Under the pieces are notes generated by a model. The model saw only the letters and a program-made list of their open reading frames with translations. It did no database searches and had not been told where the DNA came from. A program made the position numbers and the translations under genes. Below, one piece after another: positions 34,499-43,402 of a stretch of DNA of 64,000 bases. The first letter of the stretch is position 1, and each line of letters begins with the position of its first letter. The stretch comes from Streptomyces sp. ACA25 (GTDB lineage: Bacteria; Actinomycetota; Actinomycetes; Streptomycetales; Streptomycetaceae), in assembly GCF_028200735.1 (NCBI RefSeq), contig NZ_JAQKPV010000007.1, forward strand, positions 186,001 through 250,000. Reading direction: 5' to 3'.

Positions 34499-34887
34499 CC
34501 GACGTGCGGTACATCCAGATCGACGAAATCCTGACCATCGCCCGCAAGGTCAACGGTGCCGAGCACAGCGTGCGTGACTTGGGACTCATGGTGTCAGCGA
34601 TCGAACGGCCCCGAACCCACGTGTTCGGAACCGAGCTGTATCCCACGCTGCACGAGAAGGCGGCGGCACTACTGCACTCCGTGGCCCGCCATCACGCACT
34701 GATCGACGGCAACAAGCCCTCCGCCTGGCTCGCCATGCGCGTCTTCCTGCGCCTCAACGGCGTCAGCTCCGGTACCGCCCCGCCGCCCGCCTCCCTCGCC
34801 GGCCCGTTCGTCGAGGACGTCGCGCAGGACCTCGTCGATGTACCGGTCATCGCCAAGCGCCTCCTGGCCTGGTTCCCCACCTCCTGA
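34495..34887 (+). CDS. Doc (death-on-curing) family toxin with altered Fic motif
   Basis: 130 aa, Fic/Doc fold. Doc proteins phosphorylate elongation factor Tu and stop translation. The core HALIDGNKPSAWLAM keeps the catalytic His, Asp, Gly, Asn and Lys of HxFxDGNKR but has Pro-Ser where Arg-Thr/Leu is usual. The N-terminal YIQIDEILTIA and the ERPRTHVFGTELYPTLHEKAAALLHSVARHH segment are typical. GTG start at 34495 is coupled to the antitoxin. Loss of the arginine may weaken nucleotide binding, so toxin activity is uncertain. Confidence 0.85.
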   Translation: MTDVRYIQIDEILTIARKVNGAEHSVRDLGLMVSAIERPRTHVFGTELYPTLHEKAAALLHSVARHHALIDGNKPSAWLAMRVFLRLNGVSSGTAPPPASLAGPFVEDVAQDLVDVPVIAKRLLAWFPTS

Positions 34888-34985
34888 CGTTCGGCGACGC
34901 AAGGGCCGGACGCTCGCGTGCCCGGCCCGGTGTCCCTCCACCGCTCGGCGGTGCCCGCCGGCCCCCGCCCTGCCCGGGGGCCGCT

Positions 34986-35019
34986 CCCACCGGACGCCCG
35001 CGGGGCGGGCGCCGGTGGG
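34986..35019. terminator. Bidirectional terminator between doc and pepN
   Basis: Stem of 8 bp (cccaccgg / ccggtggg) continued, after one bulged A at 34994, by 7 bp (cgcccgc / gcgggcg) and a GGG loop. It sits between convergent genes. Confidence 0.7.
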
Positions 35020-35058
35020 GGCGGTGACGAAACCCGTCGCCGCCCCCGCCCCCGGCGG

Positions 35059-37599
35059 TCAGCTGCCGGCGGTGCCGAGGTCGGTGGCCTCGTGAATGCG
35101 GAGGGCCCGGCGCAGGTCGTCGAGCTGGTCGGTGAGTCCGCGCCGCAGCGTGGGGGTGAGGTCCTCGCGGGCGAGGCAGTCCTCGCCCGCGCGCAGCGTG
35201 GCGCTGTCGACGGTGGCGCGCGGGAAGGCATGCCGGCAGGCGGCCTCGGTCAGGGCGTGCCCCCGGCGGGCCGCCAGGTCGACGGCGGCGGGGAAGTACC
35301 GCTGTTGGTACGGCTCAAGAAGGGTGCGCTGCTCGGGCTGCCAGAAGCCCTGGGCCGAGGCGATGAACAGGTAATTGGAGAGTTCGGAGCCCTTGCCGAA
35401 CATGTCCTCCCAGACGGCTGCCTTGACGGCGGCGTCAGGCAGCGCGGCGCGGCAGCGGGCCGCGCCCTCCTGGCCGGTGGAGCCGGGGTCGCGTTCGGCC
35501 TCGGCGCGGATGTCGTCCTCGCTCGCGTCGCCCAGGACAGCGAGGCGCAGCAGAAGCCGCCAGCGCAGTTCGGGGTCGAGTTCGGGGCCGCCGGGGACGG
35601 TGCCGGCGTCCCACCAGCCGCGCAGCTCGAAGGGGGCGGTGGCGCTGCTGATGAGGCAGCGGACTGCGGTCAGGCGGAGGGTGGGGTGCTCGCCGTCGTC
35701 GGTCCGTTCCAGGAGGACGCGGGCCAGGCCGGTGAGGGTGGCCAGCGCGTCGTCGCGTTCCCGGTCGTTGAGGTAGCGGTCGGCGATCTGGGAGCGGCAG
35801 AAGCCGAGGACTCCTTCGAGGATCGCGTTGTCGGTCTCGGCGGGCAGGTGGCGGCGGGCCGCCTGGAGGTAGCCGAGGGGGTCGAGTTCGGTGTCCCGGA
35901 CCATGTCGCGGGCGGCGTTCCACACGACCGCGCGGCTCTGCGGCTCCGGGAGGCTGCCCAGCACGTGCTGGGCGGTGTCCCAGGAGCGGGCGTCCAGGCG
36001 GACCTTGGCGTAGCTGAGGTCACCGTCGTTGAGGACGAGGAGGTCGGGACGGGAGCCGTCGAAGAGGTAGGTGCTGGTGCCTTCCCCGGCGGGGACGTCG
36101 AGCTCGGGGCGTTCGCGCAGGACGGCGGTGTCCGGGTCGGAGGGCGCCCGGTCATAGACGCCCACGCCGATGCGGTGGGGCCGGCCGCCGGTGTGGGTGA
36201 GGTGCAGCTCCCACTCGCCGTCCGCGGTGCGCAGCTCGGGGGTGAGGGTGTCGGGGCCGGAGGTGCGCAGCCACTGGTCGGCCCAGGCGTGCACGTCGCG
36301 GTCGGCGGAGGCCCGGCCGAGGGAGTCGATGAAGTCGGCGAGCGTGGCGTTGCCGAAGCGGTGGCGGGCGAAGTGGTCGTTGATGCCCGCAAGGAACGCT
36401 TCCTCACCGAGCCAGGTGACGAGCTGCCGGAGGGCGGAGGCGCCCTTGGCGTAGGAGATTCCGTCAAAGTTGAGCCAGGCGGAGGCGGTGTCGGGGACGG
36501 CGTCGGCGGCCGGTGCCACCGGGTGGGTGGAGGGACGCTGGTCGGCGTCGTAACCCCAGGCCTTGCGGGACACGGAGAACTCGGTCCAGGGCTGGAAACC
36601 GGTCGCTTCGGTGAGGACCTGGTAGCCCATGTACTCGGCGAACGACTCGTTCAGCCAGATGTCGTCCCACCACTGGAGGGTGACGAGGTCGCCGAACCAC
36701 ATGTGGGCCATTTCGTGGGCGATGACCATTCCGCGGACCTGGCGCTGGGTGTCGGTGACGGCGGAGCGGTGGATGAACTCGTCGCGGAAGGTGACGAGGC
36801 CGGGGTTCTCCATCGCGCCGGCGTTGAACTCGGGGACGAACGCCTGGTCGTAGGAGTCGAACGGGTACGGCTCGTCGAAGATCTCGTGGTAGCGGTCGAA
36901 GCAGCGGCGGGTGATGTCGAGGATCTCGTCCGCGTCGTGGTCGAGGTGTTCGGCGAGAGAGCGCCGTACGTGGAGGCCGAAGGGCAGCCCGGCGTGTTCG
37001 GTGCGGACCGAGTGCCAGGGGCCGGCGGCGACGGCCATCAGGTAGGTGCTGAGCGGCGGGGTGGTGGCGCACTTCCAGTGCCCGGGCCTGCCCTCGGTTT
37101 CGGTGGCGATGCCGTTGCCGAGGACCGTCCAGCCCTCGGGGGCGGTGACGGAGACGGAGAACGTCGCCTTGAGGTCAGGCTGGTCGAAGGCCGCGTAGAC
37201 GAGGGGACCCTCGGTCATGCAGCACATGCTGTAGAGGTAGGTGAGGCCGTCGGCGGGGTCGGTGAAGCGGTGCATGCCCTCGCCGGTTCTCGAGTACGGC
37301 ATGTCGGCCTCGAGGTGCAGCTCGTGCTCTCCGGCGGTGAGGCCGGGCAGCGGCAGCCGCCCGTCCGCCAGGTCGGCGGGGGCGAGGTCCCGGCCGTCGA
37401 GGACGGCCCGGTGGAGTGTGGTGGGGCGCAGTTCGATGAAGGTGTCGCCCTCGTGGCGCGCGGTGAAGCCGACGGTGGTGCGGGACCCGAAGACCGTTTC
37501 GCCACGGGTGAAGTCGAGGGCGATCGTGTACTGGTGGATGTCGAGGAGGCGAGCGCGGGTCCGCGCCTCGTCGCGCGTCAGGGTGGCCATGATCCCCAT
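35059..37599 (-). CDS. pepN: Aminopeptidase N, M1 family
   Basis: 846-aa zinc aminopeptidase of the cytoplasm. The exopeptidase motif is GAMENP (261-266) and the zinc site HEMAHMWFGDLVTLQWWDDIWLNE (H295, E296, H299, E318). N-terminal beta-saddle and C-terminal helical ERAP1-like domain are complete and total length is normal. Two adjacent cysteines occur at YLYSMCCMTEG (126-127), unusual at this spot. It removes N-terminal residues from peptides. Start at 37599; an ATG three codons later is possible. Confidence 0.95.
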   Translation of the reverse strand: MGIMATLTRDEARTRARLLDIHQYTIALDFTRGETVFGSRTTVGFTARHEGDTFIELRPTTLHRAVLDGRDLAPADLADGRLPLPGLTAGEHELHLEADMPYSRTGEGMHRFTDPADGLTYLYSMCCMTEGPLVYAAFDQPDLKATFSVSVTAPEGWTVLGNGIATETEGRPGHWKCATTPPLSTYLMAVAAGPWHSVRTEHAGLPFGLHVRRSLAEHLDHDADEILDITRRCFDRYHEIFDEPYPFDSYDQAFVPEFNAGAMENPGLVTFRDEFIHRSAVTDTQRQVRGMVIAHEMAHMWFGDLVTLQWWDDIWLNESFAEYMGYQVLTEATGFQPWTEFSVSRKAWGYDADQRPSTHPVAPAADAVPDTASAWLNFDGISYAKGASALRQLVTWLGEEAFLAGINDHFARHRFGNATLADFIDSLGRASADRDVHAWADQWLRTSGPDTLTPELRTADGEWELHLTHTGGRPHRIGVGVYDRAPSDPDTAVLRERPELDVPAGEGTSTYLFDGSRPDLLVLNDGDLSYAKVRLDARSWDTAQHVLGSLPEPQSRAVVWNAARDMVRDTELDPLGYLQAARRHLPAETDNAILEGVLGFCRSQIADRYLNDRERDDALATLTGLARVLLERTDDGEHPTLRLTAVRCLISSATAPFELRGWWDAGTVPGGPELDPELRWRLLLRLAVLGDASEDDIRAEAERDPGSTGQEGAARCRAALPDAAVKAAVWEDMFGKGSELSNYLFIASAQGFWQPEQRTLLEPYQQRYFPAAVDLAARRGHALTEAACRHAFPRATVDSATLRAGEDCLAREDLTPTLRRGLTDQLDDLRRALRIHEATDLGTAGS

Positions 37600-37731
37600 G
37601 CTGCCTCATGGCCCGGCCGGGGCGGCCGGGGCGCGTGCGGAGGGGCGGGGAGCGGGCCGGGCCGGGCGGGACGGAAGTGAGGGCCGAATGGCCCTGCGTG
37701 ACTGTCAGTGGCTCGCCGTAAGCTGCAGACC

Positions 37732-37914
37732 ATGTCCAACCCGCTCGAAGAGGAACCACCGGGCCTGGACGCCGGGCAGGCGAACCAGGCGATCCGCGTC
37801 TACGTACGCGCCCACGGCACCCGGCCGTGGGGCGCGAAAGAGCGCGCGGAGCTGCAGAAGCTGTACGAGGTATGGCGGGCAGCGGTGCGGGCGGGATTCG
37901 GGTCCGCCGCCTGA
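37732..37914 (+). CDS. Small conserved actinobacterial protein
   Basis: 60 aa from ATG 37732: MSNPLEEEPPGLDAGQANQA followed by IRVYVRAHGTRPWGAKERAE, then LYEVWRAA near the end. It is charged, soluble and helical, of a size and composition seen conserved in streptomycetes next to aminopeptidase genes. It is divergent from pepN. No function is known. Confidence 0.7.
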   Translation: MSNPLEEEPPGLDAGQANQAIRVYVRAHGTRPWGAKERAELQKLYEVWRAAVRAGFGSAA

Positions 37915-37934
37915 CGGACGGCCCGGCCGGTTCC

Positions 37935-37976
37935 GGGAGACGGTGGAGTGCTGTGGGGGCGCTCCGCCGTCTCCCG
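37935..37976 (+). terminator. Hairpin after the 60-aa gene
   Basis: gggagacggtggag pairs with ctccgccgtctccc except for one G-T pair, with a 14-base loop. It lies 21 bases after the stop and is a plausible terminator. Confidence 0.5.
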
Positions 37977-38039
37977 GGGACGGCCGGGGCCACCCGGGAG
38001 GTGGGAGCACAGGCCCGGTGGAGTGCTGTGGGGGCGCTC
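37942..38039. repeat. 23-bp direct repeat with 75-bp period
   Basis: ggtggagtgctgtggg plus ggcgctc occurs identically at 37942-37964 and 38017-38039. It is not coding and the first copy is part of the hairpin above. Likely a local duplication. Confidence 0.7.
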
Positions 38040-38086
38040 GGCCGGGCAGGTGGCCGGTGCAGGGGTGCCGGGCCGCCGCCGGTGCG

Positions 38087-38125
38087 CTGATGCCGGGCAG
38101 GGTACGCAGCCCTGCCCGGCATCAG
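38087..38125 (-). terminator. Chorismate mutase terminator
   Basis: 16-bp perfect stem ctgatgccgggcaggg (38087-38102) / ccctgcccggcatcag (38110-38125) with a 7-base loop. The 5' arm of the transcript overlaps the chorismate mutase stop codon. Confidence 0.75.
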
Positions 38126-38484
38126 TCGTGCTCGGGTGAAGGGTCCGCCGGGGTCGTGCCGCTGCCCTCGCCGGACGCGGTGCCGTTGGCGATGGTCTCG
38201 TGGTGGCGGATCACCTCGGCGATGATGAAGTTCAGCAGCTTCTCCGCGAAGGCCGGATCGAGGTTGGCGCTCTCGGCGAGCTGCCGGAGCCGGTCGATCT
38301 GCCGGGCTTCGCGGGCCGGGTCGGCCGGGGGCAGCTGATGCCGGGCCTTGAGGCGCCCGACCTGCTGAGTGCACTTGAAGCGTTCCGCGAGCATGTGCAC
38401 CACCGCCGCGTCGATGTTGTCGATGCTCTCCCGCAGCCGGGTGAGTTCCGCGCGGACGGACTCGTCGATCTCCCTGTTCGTCAC
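38122..38484 (-). CDS. Chorismate mutase, AroQ type
   Basis: 120-aa all-helical AroQ domain, converting chorismate to prephenate for phenylalanine and tyrosine. The N-terminal LTRLRESIDNIDAAVVHMLAERF with the conserved Arg and Asp, and KARHQLPPADPAREARQIDRL, are diagnostic. A short Ser/Gly/Glu-rich C-terminal tail is extra. It is divergent from the HExxH protein gene. Confidence 0.92.
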   Translation of the reverse strand: MTNREIDESVRAELTRLRESIDNIDAAVVHMLAERFKCTQQVGRLKARHQLPPADPAREARQIDRLRQLAESANLDPAFAEKLLNFIIAEVIRHHETIANGTASGEGSGTTPADPSPEHD

Positions 38485-38593
38485 GCTTCAGACTCTAGGC
38501 GGCCGGGCCGGTCCCGTTCCCGGGCGCCCGTAGAGTGACCACGGGTCCGCGGTGAGGCGGAACGGAGCGCGGCAACGCGGAGCGGGGGCGGCG

Positions 38594-39481
38594 ATGGCGG
38601 CGGGCGGAACGGTCGAGCGGGGGTTTCCCCGGCTGGCGGAGGTCCGGGCGTCGGTCACCGCGCTGTACCGGGGGCTCTCCCCGGCCACCGTGCGGGGTTT
38701 CCCGCTGAGCGTGCTGCCGGTGGACGTCGGGTTCGGGGACGACGAGGAGCTGTCGGCCGGGGTGCAGCGCATCGCCCGGGTCATGGTGCGGCACCTGGGG
38801 CTGCCCGAGGCACGGATCGTGGTGAGTTTCCGCCGGATGGACGAGGCGGCGTGGGTGGAGCTGACGGACGGCCCGGAGTACCACGTGGAGCTGCATCCGC
38901 GGTTCGACGGACACCGGCGGGACATCGGCGCGGTACTGGCGCACGAGGTGATGCACGTGTTCCTGCACCGGGCGGGGCTGGCTCTGGAGGGAACGGCGGC
39001 GAACGAGATTCTCACGGACACCGCGGCCGCGTATCTGGGGGCCGGCTGGCTGCTGCTGGACGCGTTCCGGCAGGACGCGGTGTCCTCGCAGAAGCTCGGG
39101 TACCTGACGCCGGAGGAATACGGCTATGTGCTGGCGAAGCGGGCCGCGGTGTTCGGGGAGGACCCGCGGGTGTGGTTCACCAGCCCGCAGGCGTACGACG
39201 CGTACGCCAAGGGCCTGCGGCTCGCCGAGGAGGACGAGACGCGCCCGCCGCTGGCCGGGGGCGGCTGGGCGAGCAGGCAGCGCTACGCGGTGCAGCGGGC
39301 GCTGGCGGTCCGGGGCGCGCCGTCCTCGGTGCAGCCGGGTCACTGTGTCTTCGAGGCGGGGACACCGCCGAGGGTGACGTTTCCCTGCCCGGTGTGCTTC
39401 CAGCGGATCCGGGTTCCGGTGCGGGGCCGGGTCCGGGCCCGGTGCGGGCTGTGCCGGACCGAGCTGGACTGCGACACCTGA
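38594..39481 (+). CDS. Putative zinc metallopeptidase with C-terminal zinc ribbon
   Basis: About 295 aa. Residues 117-121 are HEVMH, within a hydrophobic helix (AVLAHEVMHVFLH), and E138 in NEILTD may be a third ligand, suggesting a zinc peptidase. The C-terminus (~265-294) has four cysteines in two CxxC pairs (CPVCFQ, CGLC) plus a final DCDT, a zinc-ribbon-like end. ATG 38594 is preferred over a longer frame. It has no signal peptide. The family is unknown to me; substrate unknown. Confidence 0.65.
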   Translation: MAAGGTVERGFPRLAEVRASVTALYRGLSPATVRGFPLSVLPVDVGFGDDEELSAGVQRIARVMVRHLGLPEARIVVSFRRMDEAAWVELTDGPEYHVELHPRFDGHRRDIGAVLAHEVMHVFLHRAGLALEGTAANEILTDTAAAYLGAGWLLLDAFRQDAVSSQKLGYLTPEEYGYVLAKRAAVFGEDPRVWFTSPQAYDAYAKGLRLAEEDETRPPLAGGGWASRQRYAVQRALAVRGAPSSVQPGHCVFEAGTPPRVTFPCPVCFQRIRVPVRGRVRARCGLCRTELDCDT

Positions 39482-39505
39482 GCACGCCGCCTCGCTGACG
39501 TGCCG

Positions 39506-40333
39506 TCAGCCCTTGACGGCGCCGGCGGCGAGGCCGGTGGCGAGGCGGCGCTGGACGAGGACGAAGAAGATCAGCACCGGCAGGGTGATGAGGGTGGAGC
39601 CGGCCATGATGGCGCCCCAGTCGGTGGCGTAGGGGCCGGAGAAGTACCGCAGTCCGACGGCGGCGGTGTACTTGCTCTGGTCCTGCATGAAGACGAACGC
39701 GAAGATGAACTCGTTCCAGGCGACGATGAACGCGAAGATGCTGGTGGCGACCAGTCCCGGGGCCACCAGGGGCAGCAGGACGGAGCGGAACATCCGCCAC
39801 CAGCCGCAGCCGTCGAGGTAGGCGGCCTCCTCGACCTCCTGGGGGACGGCCGCGACGAAGCCGCGCAGCGTCCAGATCGCGAAGGGCAGGGACAGCGCGA
39901 CGTAGACGATGGTCAGGCCGAGCAGGGTGTTGAGCATCTGCAGGCTGCGCATCTGCAGGAAAAGGGGGATGACCAGGGCTTCCAGAGGCACCATCTGGAC
40001 CACCAGGATCATGATGAGCACCTTGGTGCGCAGCTTGAAGCGGAACCGGGCGACGGCGACGGCGGCGAACAGGGACAGGGCGCCGGCCGCCAGGACGGTG
40101 CCGAGGCCGACGAGCGCGGAGTTGCCGAGGTAGCGGGCGAAGCCGCCCCGGTCGAGGACGAAGCGGAAGTGGTCCCAGGTGAAGCCACTGGGCAGCACGG
40201 AGGAGCCGCGGGCGGAGGCCCCGGGGTCGACGGCTGAGCTGATCATCCAGTAGACGGGGAAGAGGGCGAAGACGAGCAGGGCGGTGACCGCGAGAGCGAG
40301 GCCGGCCCGGCGCAGGGGGGTGGTGCGGGTCAC
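39506..40333 (-). CDS. Carbohydrate ABC transporter permease, MalG-like
   Basis: 275-aa inner-membrane subunit with six helices and the ATPase-contact EAA loop (PQEVEEAAYLDGCGWWRMFRSVLLPLVAPG). It is the second permease of a sugar importer. GTG at 40333 overlaps the upstream permease stop (GTGA). The gene is convergent with the 38594 gene. Confidence 0.92.
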   Translation of the reverse strand: MTRTTPLRRAGLALAVTALLVFALFPVYWMISSAVDPGASARGSSVLPSGFTWDHFRFVLDRGGFARYLGNSALVGLGTVLAAGALSLFAAVAVARFRFKLRTKVLIMILVVQMVPLEALVIPLFLQMRSLQMLNTLLGLTIVYVALSLPFAIWTLRGFVAAVPQEVEEAAYLDGCGWWRMFRSVLLPLVAPGLVATSIFAFIVAWNEFIFAFVFMQDQSKYTAAVGLRYFSGPYATDWGAIMAGSTLITLPVLIFFVLVQRRLATGLAAGAVKG

Positions 40334-41340
40334 AGCTCGTCCTTCTCTCGGAACAGGGTGCGGACGTAGACGAGGGTGATCGTCAGCAGCAGCACGGTGA
40401 GGAGGACGGCGATGGCCGCGCCGGAGCCGTAGTCGTTGCGCCCGAAGGAGCGCACGTAGGACCAGACGCCGAGGTTGAGCACGTCGCGGTTGGAGCCGCT
40501 GCCGCCCGGCATCAGGTAGATCTGCACGAAGACCTTGAAGTCCCAGATGGTCGACAGGATGGTGACGACCGTGAAGACCGGTTTGATGCTGGGGACGGTG
40601 ACCTGCCAGAAGCGCTGCCAGGCGTTCGCGCCGTCCACGACGGCTGCCTCGGTCAGCTCCCTGGGGATGGTCAGCAGCCCGGCGAAGACGGTGATGGCGA
40701 CGAACGGGAAGCCGTGGTGGACGACGTTCAGGGTGGCGATGGCGTAGAACGACCAGCGGTCGGTGAACCAGTTGGTCTCCCGCGGTTCGATGAGCCCCAG
40801 GGTGTCCAGTCCGCCGCTGACCACGCCGTTCAGCGGGTCGAAGATCCAGATCCAGACGTAGGTGCCGGTCACTGCGGGCATGGCCCAGGCCATCATGAGG
40901 GCGGTGGAGCACACCACCCGCCATACCGGGCCGAGCCGCTGGAGCAGCAGTGCGACCAGGGTGCCGAGGATGACGGTGAGCGAGACGCACGCGAAGGCGA
41001 ACAGCACGGTGTTGGGGAGCACCGTGGTCCACAGGTAGGAGTCGCCGAGCAGGGTCCGGTAGTTGTCCAGTCCGGTGTAGTGGGATTCGCCGGAGCGGAT
41101 CTCGCGCAGTCCGTAGTCCTGGAAGGACAGCAGGACGACGCGCACGAGGGGCCAGAGCAGCAGGACCGCGAGGACTGTCAGGGCGGGGGCGAGCAGCAGC
41201 CAGGGACGCAGCGGCCGCAGCCGTCGGCCGATGGCCGCGCGGCGGGCGGCGCGGTCGTGGCCGCTTCCGGGGTCCGGGGTGTGCGGGGCGCGGGGCGGCC
41301 TCTGTGCGGAGGCCGCCCCGGCACGGGTGTCGGTGCTCAT
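40330..41340 (-). CDS. Carbohydrate ABC transporter permease, MalF-like
   Basis: 336 aa with an Arg/Pro-rich cytoplasmic N-terminus (about 40 residues), six helices and the EAA loop PRELTEAAVVDGANAWQRFWQVTVPSI. The N-terminal extension is usual for streptomycete MalF-type permeases. It lies 17 bases after the binding-protein gene. Confidence 0.92.
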   Translation of the reverse strand: MSTDTRAGAASAQRPPRAPHTPDPGSGHDRAARRAAIGRRLRPLRPWLLLAPALTVLAVLLLWPLVRVVLLSFQDYGLREIRSGESHYTGLDNYRTLLGDSYLWTTVLPNTVLFAFACVSLTVILGTLVALLLQRLGPVWRVVCSTALMMAWAMPAVTGTYVWIWIFDPLNGVVSGGLDTLGLIEPRETNWFTDRWSFYAIATLNVVHHGFPFVAITVFAGLLTIPRELTEAAVVDGANAWQRFWQVTVPSIKPVFTVVTILSTIWDFKVFVQIYLMPGGSGSNRDVLNLGVWSYVRSFGRNDYGSGAAIAVLLTVLLLTITLVYVRTLFREKDEL

Positions 41341-41357
41341 GAGACGGATGCCCGCCG

Positions 41358-42644
41358 TCAGTCCTGGAAGATCCGGTCCATGGCCGCTGCGGCGTCGTCG
41401 GCGGCGGTCTGGACGTCCTTGCTGCCGGTGAGGATGGACAGCATCATCTGCTGGGGGATCTCCTCGGCCTGCACGGTGCCGAACCGGTCGGTGATGGGGA
41501 GGAGTTTGCCGCCCTCGGCCATCTGCTCGGCGAACGGCGCGATGTAGGGGTCGTCCCGCTCGGTGTAGGTCTCCAGGAGGGTCTGCTGGCCGGGGAAGAA
41601 GCCGGTCTCCGTGGACCAGCGGTCGGCGAAGTCACCGGTGGTCATGAGCTTGACGAGTTCCCAGCTGAGGTCGGGTTCGTCGGTGCCCTCGATGACTCCG
41701 GCGAGGGAGCCGCCCATGAAGGACGGGCTGACGCCGCCCGACGGGCCGGGTACCGGCATGACGCCGAACTTGCCGTCCCAGTCGCCGTCGGCGTCCAGGA
41801 GGGTCCCGACGGTCCAGGCGCCGTTGATGATCATGGCGGCGTCGCCGTCCTGGAAGCTCTGGAGGGCGTCGGCCTCGTTCCAGGTGTCGGCCGCGGCGAC
41901 GGACAGGCCGTGCTCGGTGGCGAGCTCGGTGAGGTAGGTGATGCCCTCGACCGCTTCGGGGGAGTTGATGGCCGCGGCCCAGCCGTCGCCCTCGGGGACG
42001 GCGACCTCGCCGCCGGCTCCCCAGATGAAGGGGTAGAGGGAGTACTCGCTGCCACCGGGTACGGGGTAGGGAATCATGTCCGGTTCGAGCTCCTTGAGCC
42101 GGAGCGCCACCTCGCGCAGTTCGTCCCAGGTTTCGGGGACCTCCAGCCCGTGCTCCTCGAACACGTCCGCACGGTAGAAGAGGGCGCGGATGCCGGCGTA
42201 CCAGGGCATGCCGTACAGCCGGTCCTCGACGGTGCCGGCCTGCTGAAGCCCTTCGACGAGGTCGTCGTCGAGGCCGTCCTCGGCGATCCGGTCGGTCAGG
42301 TCGGCGAGGATCGCGGCCTCGGCGAACTCCGGTACCCAGGTGGTGCCGATCTCCGAGACGTCGGGCAGGGTATCGCCCGCGGCGGCGGTGGTGAACTTCT
42401 CGTGCGCCTCGGTCCAGGGCACGAGCTGGATGTTCAGCGTCGCGCCGGTCTGCTCGGTGAACGCCGCCTCGAGGTCCTCGAAGTACGTGCCGGTGTCGGG
42501 GTAGGTGCCCTCCATGATCCAGACCTCGAGGCTCTTGCCGGAGGCGTCACCTCCTCCCCCGCCGTCGTCCCCTCCCCCACCGCAGGCCGCGAGCAGGCCG
42601 AGTGTCAGCGCTGCCGCCGCCGTGCCGCTCAGACGTCTCCCCAT
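41358..42644 (-). CDS. DasA-like sugar-binding lipoprotein
   Basis: 428-aa extracellular solute-binding protein, lipidated at Cys21 (LGLLAACGG). The N-terminal SLEVWIMEGTYPDTGTYFED and the DVSEIGTTWVPEFAEAAIL, EAHEKFTTAAAGDTLPDV segments resemble DasA-type chitobiose or N-acetylglucosamine binding proteins. ATG 42644 is used because GGAGGAGA is seven bases upstream; an ATG six codons earlier lacks one. A dre site lies about 110 bases upstream. No ATPase is encoded nearby, and such importers share the multitask ATPase MsiK. Confidence 0.85.
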   Translation of the reverse strand: MGRRLSGTAAAALTLGLLAACGGGGDDGGGGGDASGKSLEVWIMEGTYPDTGTYFEDLEAAFTEQTGATLNIQLVPWTEAHEKFTTAAAGDTLPDVSEIGTTWVPEFAEAAILADLTDRIAEDGLDDDLVEGLQQAGTVEDRLYGMPWYAGIRALFYRADVFEEHGLEVPETWDELREVALRLKELEPDMIPYPVPGGSEYSLYPFIWGAGGEVAVPEGDGWAAAINSPEAVEGITYLTELATEHGLSVAAADTWNEADALQSFQDGDAAMIINGAWTVGTLLDADGDWDGKFGVMPVPGPSGGVSPSFMGGSLAGVIEGTDEPDLSWELVKLMTTGDFADRWSTETGFFPGQQTLLETYTERDDPYIAPFAEQMAEGGKLLPITDRFGTVQAEEIPQQMMLSILTGSKDVQTAADDAAAAMDRIFQD

Positions 42645-42753
42645 GACCTGTCTCCTCCGCATGCCTCAAGATCATTCCGGACCGCACTGCGCGTAGATTG
42701 TGACAGCGAACACAGCGCTCAGCCATGCTGGGACATCACGGAACAGCACCGTT

Positions 42754-42769
42754 AGTGGCCTGGACCACT
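42754..42769. promoter_or_regulatory. dre site (DasR operator)
   Basis: AGTGGCCTGGACCACT matches the DasR consensus ASTGGTCTAGACCAST at 14 of 16 positions (differences at positions 6 and 9). It lies in the promoter region of the DasA-like importer, about 110 bases before its start. Confidence 0.7.
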
Positions 42770-42845
42770 GAGGTGGCGGAACCGGCTCGCGGCCCGTCCC
42801 GTCCCACCGGCGTACGGCGGAGTCAACGGAGTTGAGGAGACAGTC

Positions 42846-43373
42846 ATGCGCAGAACCGTGGTGGTGCCCCTGATGACGGCGGCCGTGCTGCTCGCGGCGA
42901 CGGGGTGCGGCGAGGAGGCCGTGGTCGAGCAGCCACCGGGCAGCGAGGCGGAGCCGGAGGTCCCCGACGAGACGCCGGGAGGCGAGACTCCGGACGCTTC
43001 CCCGGAGCGGTTCGAGGACCGGGCCGGTGAGATCGCCGAGGAGTGGCCGGACGTGGACCCGATAACCGAGGGCAGCGAGGACCTGCGGCCGCTCCAGGGC
43101 GCGGCGGAGCCGGACAGCTCCGACAGCGTGGTGACCGTGACGGTCGGCCACAGCGACTGCGCCGCGGATTTCGGGGCCTGGCTGGAGGAAACCCCGGACC
43201 TGGTGATCCTGGCCGGCTGGGAGAAGGAGGACCCGGACGTCGAGTTCTGCAACGAGATGCTGGTGCTCGACGAGGTCGAGGTGGAGCTGTCCGAGGCGCT
43301 CGGCGACCGCACCCTGGTGGACGCGGCCACCGGCCAGGACCTGCTCGGTGAGGACTACCCCTCCTTGCCCTGA
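42846..43373 (+). CDS. Secreted lipoprotein of unknown function
   Basis: 175 aa. The N-terminus has a lipoprotein signal with Cys21 (ATGC-GEE), then a Pro/Glu-rich linker and an alpha/beta-looking domain with a cysteine pair (SDCAADFGAWLEE; VEFCNEM) likely to form a disulfide. It is divergent from the DasA-like gene, sharing the same control region. No family recognised. Confidence 0.7.
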   Translation: MRRTVVVPLMTAAVLLAATGCGEEAVVEQPPGSEAEPEVPDETPGGETPDASPERFEDRAGEIAEEWPDVDPITEGSEDLRPLQGAAEPDSSDSVVTVTVGHSDCAADFGAWLEETPDLVILAGWEKEDPDVEFCNEMLVLDEVEVELSEALGDRTLVDAATGQDLLGEDYPSLP

Positions 43374-43402
43374 GACCGTCGCTGACGTCCGGGGCGGAGA
43401 CC

